Shown here: one piece after another, positions 15,537 through 23,425 of the stretch
How the letters are laid out: each line of letters begins with the position of its first letter
Position numbering within the stretch: position 1 is the first letter of the stretch
Assembly: GCF_003194585.1 (NCBI RefSeq)
Contig: NZ_QHKZ01000001.1
Location: forward strand, 682,001 to 746,000
Origin: Nocardioides daejeonensis
GTDB lineage: Bacteria; Actinomycetota; Actinomycetes; Propionibacteriales; Nocardioidaceae
DNA length: 64,000 bases
Direction: 5' to 3'
Notes under the pieces: model-generated
What the model was told of the DNA's origin: nothing
Databases searched by the model: none
The model's input: only the letters and a program-made list of their open reading frames with translations
Position numbers and translations under genes: made by a program

Positions 15537-15566
15537 AGATGGCGCCCGGAACGCCGGGCGCCATCT
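15537..15566 (-). terminator. Intrinsic terminator after the 44-aa gene
   Basis: A perfect 13-bp stem, AGATGGCGCCCGG paired with its complement across the 4-nt loop AACG, spans 15537-15566. On the minus strand it is followed by TTCTTGTT, a partial U-tract. It lies 21 bp downstream of the minus-strand small gene. It could also serve the convergent methyltransferase operon. Confidence 0.8.
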
Positions 15567-15587
15567 CGTCGGTGTGGGTGCGTGCGG

Positions 15588-15722
15588 TCAGGCCGCGACG
15601 CGAGCGGTCAGGTCAGGAGTCTCGGTCGAGACCCAGTGGGCCACGAGGCGTTCGCGGCCCTGCTCATCAGTCTCGAGCGTCCAGCGCATCTCCATCTCAC
15701 TCACCCGCCTTTCCTTGTTCAT
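15588..15722 (-). CDS. Small conserved-looking protein, 44 aa
   Basis: This 44-aa protein is highly charged at the N-terminus and contains MEMRWTLETDEQGRERLVA and then HWVSTE. The pattern resembles short actinobacterial hypotheticals I have seen, but I assign no function. Evidence that it is real: a good ribosome-binding site (AGGTGA, 7 nt before the ATG at 15722), an isolated position with an AT-richer upstream region, and its own strong terminator hairpin just downstream. A second ATG at codon 10 (15695) is a possible alternative start. Confidence 0.65.
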   Translation of the reverse strand: MNKERRVSEMEMRWTLETDEQGRERLVAHWVSTETPDLTARVAA

Positions 15723-15848
15723 GGGTTGTTCACCTGTCGTTCACCTTACCTCAAAAGTGGAGGAAGTTCACGGTTTGTGGCGTGTTTTCGGGATCTCGGT
15801 GGGGGAGATGCGCGCTTCAGACTCCGTGGGGTGGGTAGTGTCGCCGAC

Positions 15849-16634
15849 ATGAGCCATGCTGCGGAGATCTCGCCGGTCGTTCTCCGAGCCGGGTTCGCGG
15901 CGATCAAGGGCACGCGTCATGTCAGCCACAAGGCTGTGCGGCTGGATGCGCACGGTCCGGTCGGGGATCGGGAGTGGTGCCTGGTAGACCCAGCACGGGC
16001 ACGTGTGCTCAGCACCGTGTCGACACCGCTTCAGATGATCACCACGATGGGGAGCAGCTCGGGCTCCCTGGCAGTCACCCTCCCGGGTGGCCGACAGGTC
16101 GTCGAACGGCCGGAGGCCACGGGCGATCCTTTCGTCGCCGACTACTGGGGACGTTCGATCACCGCTACGCCCCACCACGGACGGGTCGGCGAGGCGCTTG
16201 CGGAGCTCGTCGGCCGTCACGCCCTCCTCTGTCGGGTGCCCCGCGGCGCGATCGTGTACGGCGCCCCGGTGAGCCTGTTGGGCAGCGCCTCGCTCGACGA
16301 CCTCGCGGCACGCATGCGCACGCCGCAGCTCCGGGAGGAATCCGAACGCTTCCGCTCGACCTTCCTGGTGGAGACCAGTCGGCCCGCCGAGGAGGACACG
16401 TGGCTGGGACGCACCATCGCGCTCGACGGTGCGATCGTCGAGGTGGTCGGCCTGATCGGACGGTGCGGCGTACCGAACCAGGCGCCGCTGACGGGCAAGG
16501 CTGACCTCTCCGTGCTCAAGGCGTTGGCCGGCTATCGGCCCGCCAACGCGCGCGGCGAGCCGATCTTCGGGGTGGAGGCGCGGGTGGTGCGCGCCGGCGT
16601 GGTGCGGGGTGCACCAGGCCCTGATGCCGTCTGA
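15849..16634 (+). CDS. MOSC domain-containing protein
   Basis: This 261-aa protein has an N-terminal beta-barrel (MOSC_N) and a MOSC domain, the module of molybdenum cofactor sulfurases and of mARC/YcbX-type molybdoenzymes. The N-terminal half includes VRLDAHGPVGDREWCLVD, and the C-terminal half includes a conserved-position Cys in GLIGRCGVPNQ, preceding TGKADLSVLKAL. It probably binds molybdenum cofactor or transfers sulfur, though its partner is not evident here. A molybdate uptake operon sits 31 kb away in the same window. The ATG at 15849 is used because upstream in-frame sequence runs through the neighbouring convergent gene. Confidence 0.85.
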   Translation: MSHAAEISPVVLRAGFAAIKGTRHVSHKAVRLDAHGPVGDREWCLVDPARARVLSTVSTPLQMITTMGSSSGSLAVTLPGGRQVVERPEATGDPFVADYWGRSITATPHHGRVGEALAELVGRHALLCRVPRGAIVYGAPVSLLGSASLDDLAARMRTPQLREESERFRSTFLVETSRPAEEDTWLGRTIALDGAIVEVVGLIGRCGVPNQAPLTGKADLSVLKALAGYRPANARGEPIFGVEARVVRAGVVRGAPGPDAV

Positions 16635-16659
16635 CGGGATCGCAGGCTGGCCAGTGACA

Positions 16660-16673
16660 TAGAACACGTTCTA
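16660..16673. promoter_or_regulatory. KstR-type operator upstream of the serine hydrolase/FMO operon
   Basis: TAGAACACGTTCTA here is identical to the copy at 222-235 and is a perfect match to the KstR consensus. It ends 10 nt before the GTG start of the serine hydrolase. That spacing implies either a very short leader or a start codon slightly downstream of the one chosen. Confidence 0.82.
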
Positions 16674-16683
16674 CGGTGCTCGG

Positions 16684-17814
16684 GTGGTCAACGGAGACTG
16701 TCACGCCGCGTTCCAACCCCTCGGCGACCTGCTCGCCCGGAACCTCGCGGAGGGCGTCGATGCCGGCGCCTCTGTCGCGGTCGTTCACGATGGCGAGCTC
16801 GTCGTGGATCTTTGGGGAGGGGAGGCCCGGCCCGGAGTGCCCTGGGAACGCGACACCGTGGTGCAGGTCTGGTCCGTCACCAAGGTGATGGTGGGTCTCG
16901 CCGCACTCGTGCTGGCCGACCGCGGCGAGCTTGATCTGGATGCGCCGGTGGCCGCCAGCTGGCCGGCGTTCGCCGCCCACGGCAAGGAGCACGTGCTGGT
17001 TCGTCACGTCCTCGGACACAGCAGCGGCGTGCCCGGCTGGACACCCCAGATCAGTGTCGAGCAGGCGCTCGACCTCGTCGCCTCGGAGGCACTGCTCGCC
17101 GACGAGGCACCCTGGTACGAACCCGGCAGTGCGCCGGCGTACCAGATCGTGGCACACGGGCATCTGGTCGACGGCATCGTCCGTGGCGCGACCGGACGCG
17201 GCGTGGCCGAGGTGCTGCGCGATGACGTGCTGGCCCCGCTCGGCGTCGACTTCCTGCTCGGCGTGCCCGACGGGGACCAGGACCGCTGCGCGGACCTGAT
17301 CTCGCCGCCCGGAAGCGGCACGGACTATGCGGCGCTGCCGCCGGACGCCTTCCTTCTTCGCACCATCGCGAATCCACTGCTCACACCGAAGCGGTGCAAC
17401 GAGCCGGACTGGCGTCGTGGCCAGGTCGGCGGCGCCGGTGGCCACGGCCATGCCCGCGGCATCGCCCAGGCGCAGGCGCTGGTCTCCCATGGCGGCGAGC
17501 TCGGCGGCGTGCGCCTCTTGCGGCAGGAGACGATCGACCGGATCTGGGAGGTCCAGGCTGACGGGACCGATCTGCTGCTGATGCGGCCGGTGCGCTTCGG
17601 CATCGGCTACGGGCTCCCGTGCTCGAGCGCCCCAGCGGTGCCGGACCGCCGGGTCTGCTGGTGGACCGGGTACGGGGGCGCGGTGGTCGTCAACGACGCC
17701 GACACCCGCACGACCGTGGCCTACACGCCCAACAAGCTGGCCGACCACATGCTCGCGTCGCCGCGTACCGACGCGTATCTACGCACCGCATTCGACTGTC
17801 TGGAGGCCTTGTGA
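16684..17814 (+). CDS. Serine hydrolase, beta-lactamase/esterase class C family
   Basis: This 376-aa protein has the penicillin-binding-protein-like serine hydrolase fold used by EstB/LipE-type esterases. The catalytic SxxK is SVTK at about residue 64, the Tyr motif is YQI at about 155, and a WTGYGG segment near the C-terminus stands where the KTG-like triad would be. No signal peptide is seen, so a cytoplasmic esterase is more likely than a beta-lactamase. It is the first gene of an operon: its stop overlaps the GTG start of the flavin monooxygenase (GTGA). The operator upstream suggests KstR control and an ester derived from sterol or a related ketone. Confidence 0.87.
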   Translation: MVNGDCHAAFQPLGDLLARNLAEGVDAGASVAVVHDGELVVDLWGGEARPGVPWERDTVVQVWSVTKVMVGLAALVLADRGELDLDAPVAASWPAFAAHGKEHVLVRHVLGHSSGVPGWTPQISVEQALDLVASEALLADEAPWYEPGSAPAYQIVAHGHLVDGIVRGATGRGVAEVLRDDVLAPLGVDFLLGVPDGDQDRCADLISPPGSGTDYAALPPDAFLLRTIANPLLTPKRCNEPDWRRGQVGGAGGHGHARGIAQAQALVSHGGELGGVRLLRQETIDRIWEVQADGTDLLLMRPVRFGIGYGLPCSSAPAVPDRRVCWWTGYGGAVVVNDADTRTTVAYTPNKLADHMLASPRTDAYLRTAFDCLEAL

Positions 17815-19136
17815 ACACCACACCGCACGTCTGCATCATCGGAGCCGGCTGCTCCGGCATCACCACGGCGAAGCGTCTCAAGGAGTTCGGCATCTCCTAC
17901 GACCAGTTCGAGATGAGCGATGAGGTCGGTGGCAACTGGTACTTCCGCAATCCCAACGGCCGCTCCTCGGTCTACGAGTCGCTGCACATCGACACCTCCA
18001 CCAAGCGCCTCGAGTTCGAGGAGTACCCGGCGCCCGCCGAGTTCCCGGACTTCCCGCACCACACGCTCATCCATGACTACTTCAAGTCGTACGTCGACGA
18101 GTTCGGTCTGCGCGACAAGATCGAGTTCAACACCGAGGTGGCCCGGGCGACCCGCACCGGCGCGGGGTGGGAGGTGACGCTCTCGACCGGAGAGACCCGT
18201 TCCTACACCGATCTCGTCGTGGCCAACGGGCACCACTGGAGCCCCCGACTCCCGGACTACCCGGGCGAGTTCGCCGGAGACCTCATCCACAGCCACCACT
18301 ACATCAATCCGTTCGAGCCGGTGGAGATGCGCGGTAAGCGCGTCATCGTCGTCGGCATGGGCAACTCCGCGATGGACATCGCCTCGGAGCTCTCGAGCCG
18401 CTGGATGGCCGAGAAGCTCTATGTCTCCGCGCGCCGCGGAGTCTGGGTGCTGCCGAAGTACCGCAACGGGGTGGCGGCCGACAAGGTGATGGCTCCGCCG
18501 GACATCCCCAAGGAGCAGGCCCTCGCCGCCTCGCGGCAGATCATTCGAGAGCTGGTCGGCAGCATGAGCAACTACGGCCTGCCGGAGCCGGACCACGAGC
18601 CGCTGGCCGCGCATCCGTCGGTGAGCGCGGACTTCCTGACCAAGGCAGGGTCGGGAGACATCCACATGCTCCCGGAGATCGCCCGGCTCGACGGCCACAC
18701 CGTGCACCTCGCCGACGGCACGAGCGTGGAGGCCGACGTGATCGTCTGCGCAACCGGCTACAACATGTCGTTCCCCTTCTTCGACGAGGGGGAGGCCGAG
18801 CTGCATCCCGACAGTGAGCACCGCTACCCACTCTTCAAGCGGATGATCAAGCCGGGCGTCGACCACCTCTTCTTCCTGGGCCTCGCCCAGTCGTCGCCGA
18901 CGATCGTGAACCTGGCCGAGCAGCAGTCCAAGCTGCTGGCCCGCCTGCTGCGCGGCGACTACGTGCTGCCGTCGGTCGAGGAGCAGCTGCAGATCATGGC
19001 GGCTGACGAGGCGGCGCACCTCGAGCAGTACTACGACGCGCCACGCCACACGATCCAGATCGACTTCGCCCGCTACGTCGTCGACCTGATGAAGGAGATC
19101 GAGGCAGGGGCGACCCGGGCGCTCGATGCAGGCTGA
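17811..19136 (+). CDS. Flavin-containing monooxygenase (type II FMO/Baeyer-Villiger-like)
   Basis: This 441-aa class B flavoprotein monooxygenase has an FAD-binding GAGCSG at residues 11-16, the FMO fingerprint FxGxxxHxxxY at 154-164, a second Rossmann motif GMGNSA for NADPH, and the C-terminal ATGY motif. The fingerprint ends in Tyr, as in FMOs and type II Baeyer-Villiger enzymes, rather than WP/WD as in type I BVMOs. Translational coupling to an upstream esterase suggests a two-step route in which a ketone is oxidised to an ester and then hydrolysed. The KstR-type box upstream points to steroid or terpenoid ketones. Confidence 0.9.
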   Translation: MNTTPHVCIIGAGCSGITTAKRLKEFGISYDQFEMSDEVGGNWYFRNPNGRSSVYESLHIDTSTKRLEFEEYPAPAEFPDFPHHTLIHDYFKSYVDEFGLRDKIEFNTEVARATRTGAGWEVTLSTGETRSYTDLVVANGHHWSPRLPDYPGEFAGDLIHSHHYINPFEPVEMRGKRVIVVGMGNSAMDIASELSSRWMAEKLYVSARRGVWVLPKYRNGVAADKVMAPPDIPKEQALAASRQIIRELVGSMSNYGLPEPDHEPLAAHPSVSADFLTKAGSGDIHMLPEIARLDGHTVHLADGTSVEADVIVCATGYNMSFPFFDEGEAELHPDSEHRYPLFKRMIKPGVDHLFFLGLAQSSPTIVNLAEQQSKLLARLLRGDYVLPSVEEQLQIMAADEAAHLEQYYDAPRHTIQIDFARYVVDLMKEIEAGATRALDAG

Positions 19137-19157
19137 CAGCCATCACCGCTGACCGCG

Positions 19158-20426
19158 TCAGGCGTTGCTGGTCAGCACCTCGCGCAGGAGGTGCAGCGTG
19201 CTGACCACGGCGCGGCTGCGCACCGCCGAGCGACCGCCCGCGAGGCGGAGGCGTCGGTGCACGATGCCCCGCGGCCCGGCGACGGCGACATGGACCAGTC
19301 CGACTGGCTTCTCCGGCGTACCTCCGTCGGGGCCGGCGACTCCGGTGGTCGAGAGCCCGTACGTCGTCCCGAGCCGAGTGCGCGCACCCTCCGCCATAGC
19401 CCGCGCGACCTCCTCGCTTACGGCTCCCACTCGTTGGAGCAGCTCCGGCGACACAGCGACCTCGGTGGTCTTCGCCTCGTTGGAGTAGGTCACGAAGCCG
19501 CCGACGAGATAGGCGGAGGAGCCGCTGAGGTCAGCAAGCCTGCTGGCGAGCATGCCCGCCGTACAAGACTCGGCCGTGGCGACCGTGGCTCCGGCGTGGC
19601 GGAGCAGGTCGGCGACGATACGGTCAAGGTCGCGACCATCGGTGCTGAAGAGATCGTCACCGAAGTGGCTCCTGAGCGCCCCCGCAAGGTCGGCGTAGCG
19701 CGCCTCGGCAGCGGGGGAGAAGCGAGTGACCACCTCGAGTTCTCCCTCACGCATGCAGGTGGTGACCTCCAAGCCCTCCACCGAAGAGGATGCCTCGTGC
19801 TCGCGGAGCGCGGCAGCCAGCTCGGGCTCGGGCGCGCCCCAGATCCGGAGCGTCTCCTGCTGGATCGGATCGACCTGCCCCAGCACCGTGGCCACCAGTG
19901 GGTCAGCGACCGCCGCGGGCCACATCGCCCGGAGCTCGCCCGGGGGGCCGGGCAGCACCAGGACAGGCGGGCCGGCCTCGGCAGGGACGACCAGGCCGGG
20001 AGCGGTTCCGGTGGGCTCGAGGACATGCGCGCCTGCGGGCACGAACGCCTGCTTGCGGGCACCCGCCGCGAGGGCCGGGGTGACCTCCCAACCCCGGGCG
20101 TTCGCCAGCCGCTCGACGATGGCGAGGATCCGCGACTCGAGGGCCGTGTCCAACTGGAAGGAGTGGCCCTGGTGCCGCGCGACGAGCTCGGCGGTGAGGT
20201 CGTCCGCGGTGGGGCCGAGGCCCCCGGTGGTGATCACCAGGTCGTGGTCGTCCAGGGAGGCGAGAGCCGCCGACAGATCGTCGGGCCGATCGCCGACCAC
20301 CACGATGCGTCCGACGTCGACTCCTCGCTCGCGGAGCTGCTCGGCCAGCCACGGCCCGTTGCGGTCCTGGACTCGGCCGGTGAGCACCTCGGTGCCGGTG
20401 ACGACGATGCCTGCACGAGCGGTCAT
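19158..20426 (-). CDS. cinA: CinA family nicotinamide mononucleotide deamidase / ADP-ribose pyrophosphatase-like protein
   Basis: This 422-aa protein has two domains. The N-terminal MoCF-like (COG1058) domain begins AGIVVTGTEVLTGRVQDRNG and contains TTGGLGPTADDLT. The C-terminal PncC-type NMN deamidase domain contains AESCTAGMLASRLADLSGSS and VAGPDGGTPEKPVGLV. The pair is typical of full-length CinA, which recycles NMN and clears oxidised NAD metabolites. I start it at the ATG at 20426, because MTARAGIVVTG matches the family. An ATG 11 codons upstream is possible. It is followed on the plus side by the convergent FMO and preceded by an antiporter gene on the same strand. Confidence 0.93.
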   Translation of the reverse strand: MTARAGIVVTGTEVLTGRVQDRNGPWLAEQLRERGVDVGRIVVVGDRPDDLSAALASLDDHDLVITTGGLGPTADDLTAELVARHQGHSFQLDTALESRILAIVERLANARGWEVTPALAAGARKQAFVPAGAHVLEPTGTAPGLVVPAEAGPPVLVLPGPPGELRAMWPAAVADPLVATVLGQVDPIQQETLRIWGAPEPELAAALREHEASSSVEGLEVTTCMREGELEVVTRFSPAAEARYADLAGALRSHFGDDLFSTDGRDLDRIVADLLRHAGATVATAESCTAGMLASRLADLSGSSAYLVGGFVTYSNEAKTTEVAVSPELLQRVGAVSEEVARAMAEGARTRLGTTYGLSTTGVAGPDGGTPEKPVGLVHVAVAGPRGIVHRRLRLAGGRSAVRSRAVVSTLHLLREVLTSNA

Positions 20427-20461
20427 GGTCACCAACGTAGTGGGCGGTGCAGTGCGCACCC

Positions 20462-22174
20462 TCAGATGCCGGCGTTGAGCCGCTGCTCCTCACGGTCGAG
20501 AAGCGCCTCCGCGGCGGCGTACGTCTCGCTCGTGTAGGCACCGATGGAGCGCTCCACCAGGAGCGCCTCACGCATCGCATCGAGGTAGAGGCGCTGCACG
20601 ACCAGCGACTTCTCGCGGGTGCCTGGCTTCGTGGTCCGTAGATGCTGGATCTGGCCGAGCAGGATCGGCAGGAAGCGGCGCTTGAGTGAGTCGGCCAGGT
20701 CGGGGTCGATCGGCTCGCCGTCGATGACCAACTCCTCCATCGGACCGAGCGCGTCGACGGTAGCGGTCGAGAGCTGCTTCATCAGTGCGAAGAACTCGCC
20801 CCGCTTGCGCTCCGGGCTGGTGGTCTGCAGGGAGAGACGCCGGATCAGGGGAGGGAGGCTGAGTCCGAAGAGGACCAGGGTGACCACGGCGACGAGCACT
20901 GCCACCACGACGACCGTTGCACGTTGGTCGGCGTCGACGGGCAACGTCTGCACCGCGGCGAGCGTCACCACACCGCGCATGCCGCACCAGGCGAGGACGA
21001 GCCCCGAGCGTCCGGTCAGTGCCTCGCGGACGCCGAACTCGACGTCGGCGTGGCTGCGTCGGATGTGGTGGCGGGCCACCTGAACGCGTGCCATCTCGCG
21101 CGTGGTCTCCGGACTGAACTCCTCCAGCCGGGCCTGCACGTCTTCGAGCCGCTGACGCTTGCGAGTGGTGCGTTCGGGTCGCAACCGCCGATCCATCAGC
21201 AGCGGGCCGGCGACGCCGACGAAGCGGATCAGGATCAGCAGGGCGACGACCACGGCCACCATGGCCAGGATGCGGAGATCGCTGGTCTCGCCCCGTGCCT
21301 CCTCCACCAGGCGTGGCAGCTCCAGGCCCATGACGAGGAAGACAGCGGTCTCCAGGAGGAAGAGGATCGTCGCCCAGTTGGTGCGCTCCATCTGCCGGTC
21401 GCGGGCCGTGAACCGGCGTCCGGCCTGATGGCCGGTCACGAGGCCTGCCACGACCACGGAGAGCACGCCGGAGGCGCCGATCTCCTCGGCCGGGATGAAG
21501 GCGAGGAAGGGGACCGCGAACGAGATCGAGGTGTTGAGCACCGGGTCGGCCAGCCGCTGCCGCACGAGCACGGTCGCCCAGCCCACCAGCCAGCCGGTGA
21601 TGATGGCCCCGAGCACCGCCCACCCGAAGTCGACCGTGGCCTCACCGAGGCTGAAGCTCCCGACCGAGAGGGCTGCCAGGGCCGACCGGAGTACGACGAG
21701 AGCGGACGCGTCGTTGACGAGACTCTCGCCCTCGAGGATGGACATGACGCGCGGCGGCAGCCCCAGGCGCCGGCCGATAGCCGTCGCGGCCACCGCGTCG
21801 GTCGGAGAGACGACGGCGCCGAGCGCGATCGCCAGGGGGAGTGGGATGCCGAAGAGGGTGTGCACCACGCCACCGACCAGAAGCGCTCCCACCACGACGA
21901 GCACCAGCGCCAGCCAGGAGATCATGCCGAGATTGCGCCGCAGGTCGAGCACGGGCAGGTTGACGGCTGCTGCGTAGAGGAGTGGCGGGAGGACGCCGGT
22001 GAGGATCACCTCGGGGTGCACATGGATCGGCGGCACGCTCGGGATGAAGCTCACTGCGAAGCCGAGTGCGAGCAGCAGCAGGGGCGTCGCCACCCCGGTA
22101 CGCCGGGAGAAGGCGACGGCGATGATCGAGATCACCAGGCCACCGCCCGCGAGATAGAGGAACTCGTGGTGCAC
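20462..22174 (-). CDS. Na+/H+ antiporter, CPA1 (NhaP-like) family
   Basis: This 570-aa integral membrane exchanger has about 12 hydrophobic segments in the first 440 residues and a 130-residue cytoplasmic C-terminal tail. Transport motifs visible are SPTDAVAATAIGRRLG and EGESLVNDASALV, the latter containing the ND pair of CPA1 electroneutral antiporters, plus GMRGVVTLAA near the end of the membrane domain. The GTG at 22174 is used. It probably exports Na+ in exchange for protons at the plasma membrane. The cinA start is 36 bp beyond its stop, on the same strand. Confidence 0.92.
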   Translation of the reverse strand: MHHEFLYLAGGGLVISIIAVAFSRRTGVATPLLLLALGFAVSFIPSVPPIHVHPEVILTGVLPPLLYAAAVNLPVLDLRRNLGMISWLALVLVVVGALLVGGVVHTLFGIPLPLAIALGAVVSPTDAVAATAIGRRLGLPPRVMSILEGESLVNDASALVVLRSALAALSVGSFSLGEATVDFGWAVLGAIITGWLVGWATVLVRQRLADPVLNTSISFAVPFLAFIPAEEIGASGVLSVVVAGLVTGHQAGRRFTARDRQMERTNWATILFLLETAVFLVMGLELPRLVEEARGETSDLRILAMVAVVVALLILIRFVGVAGPLLMDRRLRPERTTRKRQRLEDVQARLEEFSPETTREMARVQVARHHIRRSHADVEFGVREALTGRSGLVLAWCGMRGVVTLAAVQTLPVDADQRATVVVVAVLVAVVTLVLFGLSLPPLIRRLSLQTTSPERKRGEFFALMKQLSTATVDALGPMEELVIDGEPIDPDLADSLKRRFLPILLGQIQHLRTTKPGTREKSLVVQRLYLDAMREALLVERSIGAYTSETYAAAEALLDREEQRLNAGI

Positions 22175-22265
22175 GCAGGCAGTCTAGGAAAGAGCCCCGA
22201 CGCACTGGCTTCGATGATCACGGTGACTCGGACCGGACGCAGGCGCGGCGATCTACGGTTGCCTC

Positions 22266-23303
22266 ATGGGATTCACCGCCGCCATCCGCGCCAACAGCCG
22301 ACCGCCGGCGCTGCAACTGGTGAAGACCGCGGTCGCCACCGTGCTCGCCTGGGTCGTCTGTAGCCTGACGATCCACGACGGCCCCCCGCCGATCTTCGCT
22401 GCGATCGCAGCCATGCTGGTGGTGCAGCCCAGCCTCAACCAGTCGCTGACCAAGGCCATCGAGCGCAGTGTCGGTGCTATCGCCGGTGTCGTCCTCGCTT
22501 CGGCGCTGGGCATTGCTTTCGGCCACAGTGCCGTGGTCGTGCTGAGCGCGGTCGCCTCGGCACTGGCCCTCGCCTGGGTGCTGCGGATGACCACCGGCTC
22601 GGGCAACCAGGTCGCCATCAGCGCACTGCTGGTGATGGTGATGGGAGCAACGACGCCCGGGTACGCCGGCGTGCGGGTTCTGGAGACGATCATCGGCGCG
22701 GCGATCGGAATCGTCGTGCATCTGGCGCTGGTTCCCCCTGTGGCCGTTGAACCGGCCCGGCTCGCGCTCGACGAGCTGGGAGGGGAGATCGCCGCGTCCC
22801 AGGAACGACTCGCCCGGGCGCTGCTGACCATGCACTCGCGGCGCGAGCTCGACGAGTTGCTCATGCGAGCCCGCCGGATGCGTCCGCTGGGGGAGGCGGC
22901 CGAGTCTGCGCTGGACGACCTCGAGGACTCGCTTGCGCTCAATCCCCGCCGGCATCGACACCGCGACGAGCTGGTGGCCATGCGCGAGAGCCTGCACAGC
23001 TTCATGCCGATCGTCACCCAGACCCTGGGCATGACGCGGGCGTTCGTCGACCAGTACGAGGACGAGCTGGCCACCGAGCCCGCGGTGCAGGGCATCGCTG
23101 AGGAGCTCCGCCGGGCCGCGCACGACATCCGCCGGGAGTTGCGTCTGACCCTCGCTGTCACCTACCCGACCTTCGCTGACACCGACCCGGCACTGACCGC
23201 TCCGCTGCGCCTGAAGGCGCCGAAGGGAACGCGGTGGATCCTTGTCGGCTCGCTGATGGAGGACCTGCGGCGGATCCGGATGGGCCTCGGCGCGCGCCCC
23301 TGA
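22266..23303 (+). CDS. FUSC/aromatic acid exporter-like membrane protein
   Basis: This 345-aa protein has an N-terminal membrane domain with about five to six hydrophobic segments (residues 15-160), including PPPIFAAIAAMLVVQPSLNQSL and a GAIAGVVLASALGIAFG helix. A soluble, charged helical half of about 180 residues follows. This layout fits the ArAE_1/FUSC family of aromatic acid exporters. The C-terminal half shows heptad-like Leu/Glu patterns. The substrate is not predictable. It is divergent from the antiporter with 91 bp between the starts and stands alone. Confidence 0.82.
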   Translation: MGFTAAIRANSRPPALQLVKTAVATVLAWVVCSLTIHDGPPPIFAAIAAMLVVQPSLNQSLTKAIERSVGAIAGVVLASALGIAFGHSAVVVLSAVASALALAWVLRMTTGSGNQVAISALLVMVMGATTPGYAGVRVLETIIGAAIGIVVHLALVPPVAVEPARLALDELGGEIAASQERLARALLTMHSRRELDELLMRARRMRPLGEAAESALDDLEDSLALNPRRHRHRDELVAMRESLHSFMPIVTQTLGMTRAFVDQYEDELATEPAVQGIAEELRRAAHDIRRELRLTLAVTYPTFADTDPALTAPLRLKAPKGTRWILVGSLMEDLRRIRMGLGARP

Positions 23304-23425
23304 CCCGGCCGAGCCGCCCCTTCCAACGGGGGCCACAGTCACGTCGGCTGGCCGTCCGGGTTGTGTCGGAGCCGCTTCCTAGCCTGGAATCACCAGTCGT
23401 TTTCCAGCCGAAGGAGGTGGCAGCG

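Noticed and set aside
20924..22363. A 479-codon plus-strand frame across the antiporter gene
   Set aside because: It is highly charged His/Gln/Asp-rich antisense sequence. The minus-strand frame encodes a clear CPA1 antiporter.
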